Part shown: piece after piece, positions 15,422 through 23,641 of the stretch | Position numbering within the stretch: position 1 is the stretch's first letter | How the letters are laid out: each line of letters starts with the position of its first letter | DNA from: an uncultured Oscillospiraceae bacterium | Lineage (GTDB): Bacteria > Bacillota > Clostridia > Oscillospirales > Oscillospiraceae | Direction of reading: 5' to 3' | DNA length: 42,282 bases | Assembly (NCBI GenBank): GCA_944386835.1 | Contig: CALXCQ010000035.1 | Location: forward strand, 1 to 42,282 | Position numbers and translations under genes: made by a program | Notes under the pieces: generated by a model | What the model saw: the letters and a program-made list of their open reading frames with translations, nothing else | The model's database searches: none | Told to the model about the DNA's origin: nothing

Positions 15422-16860
15422 GAGTTGTTATGGCTGCGGCAGAGGCAGTACCATTTGCCAAAACCGGAGGCCTGGCAGATGTAATAGGAGCTTTGCCACA
15501 AGCGCTTGCCAGATTGCCGGATACACAGGTCAGTGTGTTTCTGCCCTATCACCGAGTGATTCGTGAAAATCCCAGTGTCCACACACAGTTCCTTTTATCA
15601 TTCCCAGTGGATTTGGCATGGCGACGGCAGGCGGTAGGACTTTTTTTATGGAAAGGGTCCACAGACGCCTGCCGTATCTATTTTTTAGATAACCGGCAAT
15701 ACTTTGACCGAAATACTCTATATGGAGAGATAGATGATGGAGAGCGATATGCTTTTTTTTCCAAAAGTGTCTTGGAGGCCTTGGTGAAAATGGCTTATCA
15801 GCCGGATGTCATACAATGCCATGACTGGCACACTGCATTGATTCCTGTATTCTTACAAGGGTTTTATCGAGGATGTTTTCCCAGTGTGAAAACTATTTTT
15901 ACCATTCACAATATCTTGTTTCAGGGGTGGGCGGATTCCTATTTTTGTGCAGACGTGCTGGGACTGCCGGAGTCCTATACTGCACTGTTAAGGCACAAAG
16001 GTGCCATAAACTTTATGAAAGGAGCCATCGTCAGTGCTGATAAAGTGACGACGGTATCTCCTACGTATGCACAGGAAATTCGTTATGCTTATTTTGGCGA
16101 GGGCTTATCGGAACTACTGTGCAGGTATGGCCATAAACTTTCCGGAATACTGAACGGAATTGATGAGGAAATTTGGAATCCATCCAGGGATATCCGGATT
16201 TTTTCTCCTTTCACGCCGGAGAACCTAGAGGGGAAGCGGGAAAATAAGCGCCGGTTGCAGCAGCGGCTACAGCTGCCCCAGAAAGAACATACACCAGTTT
16301 TGGCTATGATTACCCGCTTGACGGAACAAAAGGGAATTGATCTTCTGCAATGGATTTTACCGGGCCTCTTGCAAGAGGATGTCCAGCTTATTGTTCTGGG
16401 AACAGGAGAAAGCCGATATGAGCGATATTTTGCCCAGATGCAACACCTATATCCGGAAAAACTTTCTGCAAATTTATTCTTTGGTGGGGATTTGGCAAAT
16501 CAGATTTATGCAGGTGCAGATTGCTTTTTAATGCCGTCGCGTACAGAACCTTGCGGTATCGCGCAAATGATTGCCATGCGATATGGCACCGTCCCGATTG
16601 TACATGAAACAGGAGGATTAAAAGATACGGTTCCGGCCTATAATATCTGTACGGAAGAAGGCAGTGGATTCACATTTCAGAGTTATAATGCCGATGACTT
16701 TCTGGACGCTGTCAAGCGCGCTCTCACATGCTACTGGGAAAGCCCAGAACAATGGCACAGACTTGTGAAACAAAATATGACTCGATCCTTTGGATGGGAA
16801 GATTCTGCACAGGCTTACAAAAAGCTGATGGAAGATCTGTGCCAAAATCATGAAAGATAG
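15418..16860 (+). CDS. glgA: Glycogen synthase (ADP-glucose, GT5)
   Basis: This 480-residue GT-B enzyme elongates alpha-1,4 glucan from ADP-glucose. KTGGLADV (15-22) is the N-terminal ADP-glucose-binding loop, HDWHTAL lies in the N-domain, and the C-terminal donor site shows PSRTEPCGIAQ with the retaining-GT glutamate and HETGGLKDTV. Length matches the GT5 family. ATG 15418 overlaps the glgD stop in an ATGA junction. The glycogen phosphorylase gene follows after 14 bp. Confidence 0.97.
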   Translation: MRVVMAAAEAVPFAKTGGLADVIGALPQALARLPDTQVSVFLPYHRVIRENPSVHTQFLLSFPVDLAWRRQAVGLFLWKGSTDACRIYFLDNRQYFDRNTLYGEIDDGERYAFFSKSVLEALVKMAYQPDVIQCHDWHTALIPVFLQGFYRGCFPSVKTIFTIHNILFQGWADSYFCADVLGLPESYTALLRHKGAINFMKGAIVSADKVTTVSPTYAQEIRYAYFGEGLSELLCRYGHKLSGILNGIDEEIWNPSRDIRIFSPFTPENLEGKRENKRRLQQRLQLPQKEHTPVLAMITRLTEQKGIDLLQWILPGLLQEDVQLIVLGTGESRYERYFAQMQHLYPEKLSANLFFGGDLANQIYAGADCFLMPSRTEPCGIAQMIAMRYGTVPIVHETGGLKDTVPAYNICTEEGSGFTFQSYNADDFLDAVKRALTCYWESPEQWHRLVKQNMTRSFGWEDSAQAYKKLMEDLCQNHER

Positions 16861-16874
16861 GAAGGGATATCAGC

Positions 16875-19271
16875 TTGGATTTGGATCTTTACGGGCAACT
16901 TACACAAACTATGGAATATCTATTTGGCATCCCCATGGAGCAAGCGACACAAAAGCAAGCGTACCTGGCAACCTGCACGGTAATTCACCAAATACTCCAT
17001 AAAAAGCAAAGAGATTTTTCTGCCACACAAAGAAAGTTGGGTAAAAAACAAGTTTATTACTTATCAATGGAATTTTTGGTGGGAAAAAGTCTAAAAAACA
17101 ATCTGTTTCAATTGGGACTGACGGAACAGATGGAGCGGGCTCTCGGAAATGCAGGAATCTCCTTACAGAGTTTAATGGATATGGAACCGGATGCAGGCAT
17201 TGGGAACGGAGGACTCGGACGGTTAGCTGCTTGTTATTTGGATGCCATGGCCAATGTGAACTACGGTGCCACTGGTTTTTCCATTCGTTATGAATTTGGA
17301 ATTTTTCGGCAAAAAATCATCGATGGATGGCAGATGGAATTTCCCGATGATTGGCTTTCTTTGGGTGATGTATGGCTACAGCCCAGAAAAGAAGATGCAG
17401 TGGAAATCACATTTGGGGGAAAGGTTCGCCATTTTCTCCAAAACGATCGGTTTTGTTCAGAGGTGATAGATGGAGAAAGAGTGTTGGCTGTACCGTATGA
17501 CATGTATATACCGGGCTATCAAACAGGCAGCGTCAACACCTTAACTTTATGGTCAGCTACCAGCCTGGACGGATTTGATATGGCGGCATTTTCTCGGGGA
17601 GATTATTTGCAGGCTCTTGAGAAAAATACCCAAGCAGAAGTGATTTCCAAGGTGCTTTATCCTGCGGATGACCATATGAATGGGAAACGTCTCCGTTTGC
17701 GGCAGCAGTATCTACTGGTCAGCGCTTCTGTACAGAGCATTCTCAACGGGCATTTCAGACAATACGGTACTGTCCACAATTTACCACAAAAAGCGGCTAT
17801 TCATATTAATGACACCCATCCAGCCTTGTGTGTTCCAGAACTCATGCGGATACTTTTGGATCAATATCAACTTTCCTGGGAAGAAGCTTGGGAGATTACA
17901 GGGCAAACCCTTTCTTATACGAATCATACCGTAATGGCAGAGGCTCTGGAGCATTGGCCGGTAGAACTGTTTTCCCAACAACTGCCAAGAATTTTTGAAA
18001 TTGTCCAGGAAATCGACAGACGGTTACGTATGCAGTTGCAGAAGAATCCTTCCCTTTGCGGAGAAAAGCTGGATCAAATGGCACCTCTTGCCAATAACGA
18101 AGTACAAATGGCCAATTTGTGTCTGAGTGTGTGCCATAAGATCAATGGAGTTTCCGAGCTGCATACCCAAATCCTGAAACAGGGGATTTTTTCTGAGTAC
18201 GCCAGGCTACAGCCCCAAAGGTTTGTCAATGTGACCAACGGCATCACTTATCGCCGTTGGTTGTGTCAGGCCAATCCTGGATTGACCCGGTTTCTTACGG
18301 ACTTAATAGGCCCGGGGTTTTATCAGAAAGCGACGGAACTGGAAAAGCTGGAAGCATATCAGTCAGATAAAGGTGTTTTAGAGAAGCTGGCCAGTATCAA
18401 ACAGGACAATAAATTGCGGTTGACCCAGTATATTTTGAAAGCCAATGGAGTGTCCGTTGATCCCTACTCTATTTTTGATTTGCAGGTAAAGCGATTGCAT
18501 GAATACAAAAGGCAGCTTCTAAATATTCTGCATGTCCTGGCGCTCTATTGTGAGATAAAAGAAAATCCAGGAAGAGATTACCAGCCCAGAACTTTTTTGT
18601 TTGCAGCAAAAGCTTCCGCTGGCTACGCGATGGCCAAAAAGATCATAAGCCTGATCGTGACAGTTTCGGAGCTTTTGCAGGCAGATCCACAAGTACGGCA
18701 GATGCTCCAAGTAGTTTTTCTGGAAGATTATAAAGTATCATTGGCGGAAATTATGATTCCGGCAGCTGAGATTTCTGAGCAGATTTCTGTTGCAGGAAAA
18801 GAGGCATCCGGAACAGGCAATATGAAGCTGATGCTCAATGGTGCAGTGACGTTGGGGACTCTAGACGGAGCCAATGTGGAGATTCTGGAAGCGGTTGGCC
18901 GAGAGAACATGTTTGTATTCGGAAAGACAGCAGAAGAAGCGCAAAGTTTATGGCAAGGAGGTTACCAGCCCAGGGAGTTTTTAACACCAGAATTGGAGAA
19001 CGTATTGTCTATGTTACAAAAAGGTCTCATGGGGCGGAAATTTGGTGACATTGTGGATTCTTTGCTCACAGACCGATTCGGCCATGCCGATCCCTATCTA
19101 ACGGTAGCCGATTTTGCAAGCTATTGTCAGACCCAGAGAACCGTGGAACAGACGTATGGGGAACGAGAAAAGTTTTTACAAATGAGCCTGAAAAATATTG
19201 CCCATGCAGGCCGCTTTTCAGCTGATCAGGCTATTAGAAACTATGGGCATATGATTTGGGGACTGGAGTAA
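16875..19271 (+). CDS. glgP: Glycogen/maltodextrin phosphorylase
   Basis: This 798-residue GT35 enzyme releases glucose-1-phosphate from glycogen with phosphate. GIGNGGLGRLAACYLDA near the N-terminus and EASGTGNMK with the PLP lysine at about residue 651 (followed by NGAVTLGTLDGANVE) are diagnostic. The start is TTG 16875, with AAGGG 8 bases upstream; no suitable ATG is nearby. It sits between the synthase and a GH13 enzyme, so synthesis and breakdown enzymes share one transcript, and net flux must be set by metabolites or translation rather than by separate promoters. Confidence 0.96.
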   Translation: MDLDLYGQLTQTMEYLFGIPMEQATQKQAYLATCTVIHQILHKKQRDFSATQRKLGKKQVYYLSMEFLVGKSLKNNLFQLGLTEQMERALGNAGISLQSLMDMEPDAGIGNGGLGRLAACYLDAMANVNYGATGFSIRYEFGIFRQKIIDGWQMEFPDDWLSLGDVWLQPRKEDAVEITFGGKVRHFLQNDRFCSEVIDGERVLAVPYDMYIPGYQTGSVNTLTLWSATSLDGFDMAAFSRGDYLQALEKNTQAEVISKVLYPADDHMNGKRLRLRQQYLLVSASVQSILNGHFRQYGTVHNLPQKAAIHINDTHPALCVPELMRILLDQYQLSWEEAWEITGQTLSYTNHTVMAEALEHWPVELFSQQLPRIFEIVQEIDRRLRMQLQKNPSLCGEKLDQMAPLANNEVQMANLCLSVCHKINGVSELHTQILKQGIFSEYARLQPQRFVNVTNGITYRRWLCQANPGLTRFLTDLIGPGFYQKATELEKLEAYQSDKGVLEKLASIKQDNKLRLTQYILKANGVSVDPYSIFDLQVKRLHEYKRQLLNILHVLALYCEIKENPGRDYQPRTFLFAAKASAGYAMAKKIISLIVTVSELLQADPQVRQMLQVVFLEDYKVSLAEIMIPAAEISEQISVAGKEASGTGNMKLMLNGAVTLGTLDGANVEILEAVGRENMFVFGKTAEEAQSLWQGGYQPREFLTPELENVLSMLQKGLMGRKFGDIVDSLLTDRFGHADPYLTVADFASYCQTQRTVEQTYGEREKFLQMSLKNIAHAGRFSADQAIRNYGHMIWGLE

Positions 19272-19275
19272 ATAA

Positions 19276-21129
19276 ATGGAACTGCCAATTCTATATAACA
19301 GCCGTCAGGAGGAATTCAAGAAGCCTTTCGGGACCGTCAAAGAGGGGGAAACGGTCAGAATAGCCATACAGATACCGATAGCATATGACAGCAAAAAGGT
19401 GGATTTAGTAGTTGAAGATGACCAGGGGCAGATTGTCCAGAAGTACCCATTGCATAAAAGAGACTTAAAAAAGGAATATGAAGTTTGGACAGTGACGTTT
19501 TCTCTGGGAAAAGGCCTCTATTACTATTATTTTTCAATCTTGACAGCAAGAACTCAGGTATTTGTATGGAAAGCGGGAACAGAAACGACACTGACAGATG
19601 GCGGAAAGTGGCAGCTGAGTGCGGTTACAAGAGAACAACAAGTTCCTGCGTGGATACAAGGACGGGTCATGTATCAAATTTTTCCGGACCGGTTTTACAG
19701 AAAAGGACAGTGTGTCCTTACGGAAAAACTCCGACCGTTTTCCATCCATAAAAATTGGGAAGAGGAGCCTGCGTGGAGGCCAGACAGAAATGGGCGCGTT
19801 CTCAACAATGATTTTTTTGGAGGAAATCTCCGGGGAATCCAAGAGAAATTAGGATATTTACAGTCACTGGGCGTGGAAATTCTATACCTAAATCCCATTG
19901 TCAAGGCATTCTCCTCTCACCGGTATGATACCTGCGATTTTAAAGCCGTAGATCCCATGCTGGGAACAACTGAAGATTTTCGGGCTCTGTGTCAGGCAGT
20001 CCACAGTCGTGATATGCGGATCATTCTGGATGGGGTGTTTTCCCATACAGGCAGTGATAGTATATATTTTGATCGACATTGCCGCTTTGGAAATGGAGCA
20101 GTATCCAATCCGCAGTCTCCCTACCGAAAATGGTATAATTTTATTCAGTATCCAGAGGTGTACCAAAGCTGGTGGGGAATCGATACTTTGCCTTCTATCA
20201 ATAAATCAGAAGCAAGTTATCTGGAATTTTTAGCCGGTGAGGATGGAGGCGTTGTTGGCCACTGGTTAGCATTGGGAGCAGATGGTTTTCGGTTGGACGT
20301 CGTGGATGAACTGCCGGATGCTTTTTTGCAGAAGCTCAGGGACAGAATCCGCAATATCAATCCCCAGGCTGTTTTAATCGGGGAAGTCTGGGAGGACGCA
20401 TCCAATAAAATCGCCTATGGAGTCAGAAGGCGGTATTTTGTTGATGGGCTTCTGGATGGCGTTATGAATTACCCCTGGAGGAATGCAATTCTACGGTATG
20501 TTATGGGGGAAGACGATGGAAGCGGTTTCAGCGAACAAGTTATGTGCCTGGCAGAAAACTACCCAACAGAACAACTGATGGGTTCCATGGTAAGTTTGTC
20601 TACCCATGACACAGCCAGAGTTCTGACAGCTCTGGCGGACCCTTTCCAGGGCAGTCGGGAAGAAAAGGCTACGCGCAGGCTTTCCCTGGGAGAAAGGGCT
20701 CTGGCTGTTGAACGGGAACTGGCGTCAGCATTTTTACAATTCTTCCTGCCTGGAAACAGTTGTATTTATTATGGTGATGAAATAGAGATGGAGGGATTTG
20801 AAGATCCCTTTAACCGAAGAACGTATCCATGGGGAAGCAAGGAAAGTCAGTTGTTGCCTTTCTATAAGAAACTGGCAGATATCAAAAAAAGTCAGCCAAC
20901 GCTGCAAAGGGGAGATATCCATGTAACTGGGGGAAACGGACGGGTACAATTGCGGCGACAGTGGCAGGGACAGACAGTTTGCGGTTGGTTGAATCTCAGC
21001 CATGAACCGTGGAGTATCGAGCCATGGGGTGAGGAGCTTATCGCCTATCAGACGTATGAGGACAATGATCAAAGAATCCTGGAACCCAAGGGATTTTTTG
21101 GGGCAGTAAAGGGAAAACCCGGCATCTGA
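19276..21129 (+). CDS. GH13 alpha-glucan hydrolase (neopullulanase/maltogenic amylase-like), glycogen operon
   Basis: This 617-residue protein has an N-terminal beta-sandwich (about 1-120) and a GH13 barrel with region I DGVFSHTG, nucleophile Asp341 (GFRLDVVDE), acid/base Glu370 (LIGEVWED) and Asp445 (STHDTAR). The arrangement resembles the neopullulanase/cyclomaltodextrinase group, so it probably trims or debranches limit dextrins left by GlgP. No signal peptide is visible, in keeping with an intracellular role. ATG 19276 follows the glgP stop by 4 bp, and GGAG overlaps the glgP end. Exact linkage preference (alpha-1,4 or alpha-1,6) cannot be read from these motifs. Confidence 0.92.
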   Translation: MELPILYNSRQEEFKKPFGTVKEGETVRIAIQIPIAYDSKKVDLVVEDDQGQIVQKYPLHKRDLKKEYEVWTVTFSLGKGLYYYYFSILTARTQVFVWKAGTETTLTDGGKWQLSAVTREQQVPAWIQGRVMYQIFPDRFYRKGQCVLTEKLRPFSIHKNWEEEPAWRPDRNGRVLNNDFFGGNLRGIQEKLGYLQSLGVEILYLNPIVKAFSSHRYDTCDFKAVDPMLGTTEDFRALCQAVHSRDMRIILDGVFSHTGSDSIYFDRHCRFGNGAVSNPQSPYRKWYNFIQYPEVYQSWWGIDTLPSINKSEASYLEFLAGEDGGVVGHWLALGADGFRLDVVDELPDAFLQKLRDRIRNINPQAVLIGEVWEDASNKIAYGVRRRYFVDGLLDGVMNYPWRNAILRYVMGEDDGSGFSEQVMCLAENYPTEQLMGSMVSLSTHDTARVLTALADPFQGSREEKATRRLSLGERALAVERELASAFLQFFLPGNSCIYYGDEIEMEGFEDPFNRRTYPWGSKESQLLPFYKKLADIKKSQPTLQRGDIHVTGGNGRVQLRRQWQGQTVCGWLNLSHEPWSIEPWGEELIAYQTYEDNDQRILEPKGFFGAVKGKPGI

Positions 21130-21154
21130 ATTGTAGATGCCGGGTTTTGTTTCT
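21114..21154 (+). terminator. Terminator of the glycogen operon
   Basis: AAAACCCGGCATCT (21114-21127) and AGATGCCGGGTTTT (21135-21148) form a perfect 14-bp stem, then GTTTCT. The 5' arm overlaps the last codons and stop of the GH13 gene. Confidence 0.9.
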
Positions 21155-21169
21155 GTGGGAAAATATCAC

Positions 21170-21198
21170 TTGCAAAATAAATTGCCTTGGTTTAGGAT
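21170..21198 (+). promoter_or_regulatory. Predicted promoter of the NhaC-type antiporter gene
   Basis: TTGCAA (21170-21175), 17-base spacer, TAGGAT (21193-21198). The -10 match is 4 of 6, so support is modest. Confidence 0.4.
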
Positions 21199-21237
21199 GG
21201 TTGGTGGAGAATTTAGGGATGTGGAGGCCTGCATAAC

Positions 21238-22569
21238 ATGATGATTGCAGCTGGAATCTGCGTGTTTATCCTGGCAATGATTATCTGTCTTGCCCTGGGA
21301 CAGCCCATGCTCTACGCAATGAGCCTTGGCTTGGTTATTTTTATCCTATTGGGGCGGTCCATGGGATATTCGCTGATTACACTTGTGAAAATGTCTCTGC
21401 GAAAATGCGCCCAAGCGCTGATTGTTTGGCGAATTTTTTTCTATATTGGCATGATGACCGGCCTTTGGCGGGCCAGCGGGACAATTGCCTATGTAATTGT
21501 TTATGGAATCAATATCATACCTCCGTCGGTGTTTGTCCTGGCGGCTTTTCTTCTCTCGGCAGTTATGAGCATGATGATCGGTACGTCTTTTGGCGTCACC
21601 AGCACAGTAGGAGTTATGTTGATTGCCATTGCTCGCTCCGGCGGCGTCAACGAGCTGGTGGTGGCAGGCGCTATTATCTCTGGAGCATTCTTTGGCGATC
21701 GGTGTTCACCGGCATCTTCCTGCGCCAGCTTAATCGCGGCCATTACCGGAACCAAGCTCTATACAAATATTAAGCAATTGTTGAAAACTGCTGTTTTGCC
21801 CACAGCAATTCTTCTGGTCTTATATGGAATCTTGTCAAGAATTCACCCGATTACGACGATTGATGCCACATTGTTGCAGAGTTTACAGTCACAATTCAAC
21901 TTACAGGGATGGGTGTTGCTTCCGGCTATTTTTATGTTGGTATTACCGCTGTGCAAAGTACCAGTTCGTATTGCCATGGCATGCAGCGTGATCAGCAGTT
22001 TAGGCTTAACGGTATTTTTTCAGGGAAATTCTCTTTGGGAAGCAATTAAAATTGCTGTGATGGGGTATACACCACAAGGGGCCTTGGCGGGTGTTTTATC
22101 CGGCGGGGGACTTATCTCAATGGTAGAAGCCAGCATTATTGTAATGGTTACCAGCTGTTATTCCGGGATCATTGAAGGAACGGATATGCTAAAGAGCGTT
22201 TCTGATTTATTGGCAAAAGTGGCGGGAAAAATCGGCGCCTTTCTTACCATGGCGTTGGTTAGTCTCCTGTATTCTATGATTTTTTGTAATCAGACAATTG
22301 TAGTGATGTTAGATCAGCAGTTATTGCAAAAGGCTTATGATAATATAGGAGCATCCAAAGAAGAAATGGCGATTGATATTTCCAATTCCGGCATGGTGAT
22401 GGCGGGCTTGATCCCATGGAGTATTGCAGTTGGTATTCCTTTGGGCATGTTGGGGGTTGGCGCGGGTGCACTGCCGTATGCTTTTTTACTATATCTTTTG
22501 CCTCTGTGTTATTGGTTTACGAAGCGGCTATTTTATCCTCACCCAAAGCCGGTTGCAGTTTCTACGTAG
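21238..22569 (+). CDS. NhaC-family Na+/H+ antiporter
   Basis: A 443-residue polytopic membrane protein with about 11-12 hydrophobic segments. The conserved NhaC-type core GAIISGAFFGDRCSPASSCA lies near 145-165, with a second half containing SGGGLISMVE and IVVMLDQQ. Such antiporters exchange Na+ (or a carboxylate pair in some members) for H+. GGAGG lies 10 bases before ATG 21238. The HTH/Spo0A-like pair follows after 116 bp without a visible terminator, so read-through is possible. Actual substrate is uncertain because NhaC relatives include malate/lactate exchangers. Confidence 0.88.
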   Translation: MMIAAGICVFILAMIICLALGQPMLYAMSLGLVIFILLGRSMGYSLITLVKMSLRKCAQALIVWRIFFYIGMMTGLWRASGTIAYVIVYGINIIPPSVFVLAAFLLSAVMSMMIGTSFGVTSTVGVMLIAIARSGGVNELVVAGAIISGAFFGDRCSPASSCASLIAAITGTKLYTNIKQLLKTAVLPTAILLVLYGILSRIHPITTIDATLLQSLQSQFNLQGWVLLPAIFMLVLPLCKVPVRIAMACSVISSLGLTVFFQGNSLWEAIKIAVMGYTPQGALAGVLSGGGLISMVEASIIVMVTSCYSGIIEGTDMLKSVSDLLAKVAGKIGAFLTMALVSLLYSMIFCNQTIVVMLDQQLLQKAYDNIGASKEEMAIDISNSGMVMAGLIPWSIAVGIPLGMLGVGAGALPYAFLLYLLPLCYWFTKRLFYPHPKPVAVST

Positions 22570-22685
22570 AGTTTGATTGCAATTTATTAATTTTTCCATG
22601 CCCGGATAGCGGTCTTTGGCAATGCTTTAACGGCCTGTACATACTCTTCAAGTTTCCGTATGATGGGAACAGGGAGGGGAAGTAC

Positions 22686-23030
22686 ATGGAATTACAGGAA
22701 AATTTGTCCAATGCGATGAACACTTTGCGTAAGCAATGCAATCTTTCTGTGGCGGCATTGTCCAAAAATGTAGGGATTGCCAAGTCCTCCATGCAAGATA
22801 TTTTGGATGGAACCGGAAATCCGCAAATCGAAACAGTGGAAAAAATTGCCAGTCATCTAAGCGTAAATCCCTTAACGTTGCTTTCTTGTACCTGCCAGTT
22901 GCAGCAACCCAAGGCCTTACTTTTGTTGGGGGGTATCCGGGCAGTAAACCGGCTTTCGCCAGAGCGGCAAAGAGAATTTGCCACTCTTTTTTCACAGATG
23001 CTTTATCTTTTGGATGGAAAAGCGGAATGA
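22686..23030 (+). CDS. Small HTH (Xre/Cro-like) regulator coupled to a Spo0A-like protein
   Basis: A 114-residue protein with an N-terminal helix-turn-helix (LSVAALSKNVGIAKSSMQDI, then QIETVEKIASHLSVNPLTLL) and a short helical tail. ATG 22686 is chosen because AGGGAGGGGAAG precedes it and the protein then aligns end to end with the paralogue at 3593-3940 (shared M-E-L-x2-N-L-S-N-x-M-x-T-L-R start). The open frame extends further upstream, but that part is a shadow of the antiporter gene. Its TGA overlaps the ATG of the next gene, which implies translational coupling and a joint function. Target genes are unknown. Confidence 0.85.
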   Translation: MELQENLSNAMNTLRKQCNLSVAALSKNVGIAKSSMQDILDGTGNPQIETVEKIASHLSVNPLTLLSCTCQLQQPKALLLLGGIRAVNRLSPERQREFATLFSQMLYLLDGKAE

Positions 23031-23347
23031 AAGAGATCTATAGTTTGTTGAACCGATTGGGCGTGACGGCAAACTACCGTGGATTCTATTATTGTGTTGA
23101 TGCGGTTAGTTTAGCGTTGGAAGACAGCAAGCGGCTTTCTTTGGTAACCAAGCGCCTTTACCCCGAAGTTGCAAAGCAAAATGATACGGCGCCCCATTGT
23201 GTAGAGCGGGATATTCGCACAGTAGCCAGGTTGGGGTGGAAACGGAATCGAGAGCTTATGATGCAATTGGCAAATGGGACGTTGACGGAAGAACCAACTG
23301 TTTCGCAGTTTCTGGCAATTTTGGTTGCATATTGCAAGCAATTATAA
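23027..23347 (+). CDS. Stand-alone Spo0A C-terminal DNA-binding domain protein
   Basis: This 106-residue protein matches the Spo0A effector (sigma-A-contacting, 0A-box-binding) domain almost from end to end. It starts IYSLLNRLGVTANYRGFYY, then LVTKRLYPEVAKQNDT, VERDIRTVARLGWKR with the recognition-helix pattern, and a C-terminal PTVSQFLAILVAYC like Spo0A's PTNSEFIAMVADKLR. The receiver (phospho-acceptor) domain is absent, so it cannot be switched by the phosphorelay in the usual way. ATG 23027 overlaps the stop of the HTH gene (ATGA). I infer a DNA-binding regulator that may compete at 0A boxes or be controlled by its HTH partner. Confidence 0.88.
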   Translation: MKEIYSLLNRLGVTANYRGFYYCVDAVSLALEDSKRLSLVTKRLYPEVAKQNDTAPHCVERDIRTVARLGWKRNRELMMQLANGTLTEEPTVSQFLAILVAYCKQL

Positions 23348-23362
23348 AACTAAATTTTTATC

Positions 23363-23400
23363 AAAGGGCAGTCTTGACTTTCAAAGACTGCCCTTTTTTT
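23363..23400 (+). terminator. Terminator of the HTH/Spo0A-C pair
   Basis: AAAGGGCAGTCTT (23363-23375) pairs with AAGACTGCCCTTT (23384-23396), followed by a T-run. Confidence 0.93.
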
Positions 23401-23462
23401 ATAAATTCCAGATGGTAAATTTACCTGGGAGACAGAAAGAACCTTGAGAGAGCATACAAAAG

Positions 23463-23491
23463 GTGACACACAGGAAAATGCGTGCTATAGT
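23463..23491 (+). promoter_or_regulatory. Predicted promoter of tex
   Basis: GTGACA (23463-23468), 17-base spacer, TATAGT (23486-23491); each box matches 5 of 6. The leader to the tex start is about 145 bases. Confidence 0.55.
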
Positions 23492-23517
23492 AAAGCAGAT
23501 GTCAACTGGAAAAAGGA

Positions 23518-23557
23518 CTTATCTTCTCGACGATTACTAAAAAGAGAAGAAGATAAG
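23518..23557 (+). other. Leader stem-loop upstream of tex
   Basis: CTTATCTTC (23518-23526) pairs with GAAGATAAG (23549-23557) over a 22-base loop, then GTTTTATTTG. It is AT-rich and weak. It could be a leaky attenuator or chance. Confidence 0.3.
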
Positions 23558-23641
23558 GTTTTATTTGAAAATTAGGTAAACTCCCATTTGTGGAAGGCAG
23601 GTGGTGTAGTTACCTTGATGAATATAGGGAAGGGGTTGCTT

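Noticed and set aside
22416..22685. Upstream extension of the second HTH protein
   Set aside because: This part is an out-of-frame shadow of the antiporter gene. The Shine-Dalgarno and paralogue alignment place the start at 22686.
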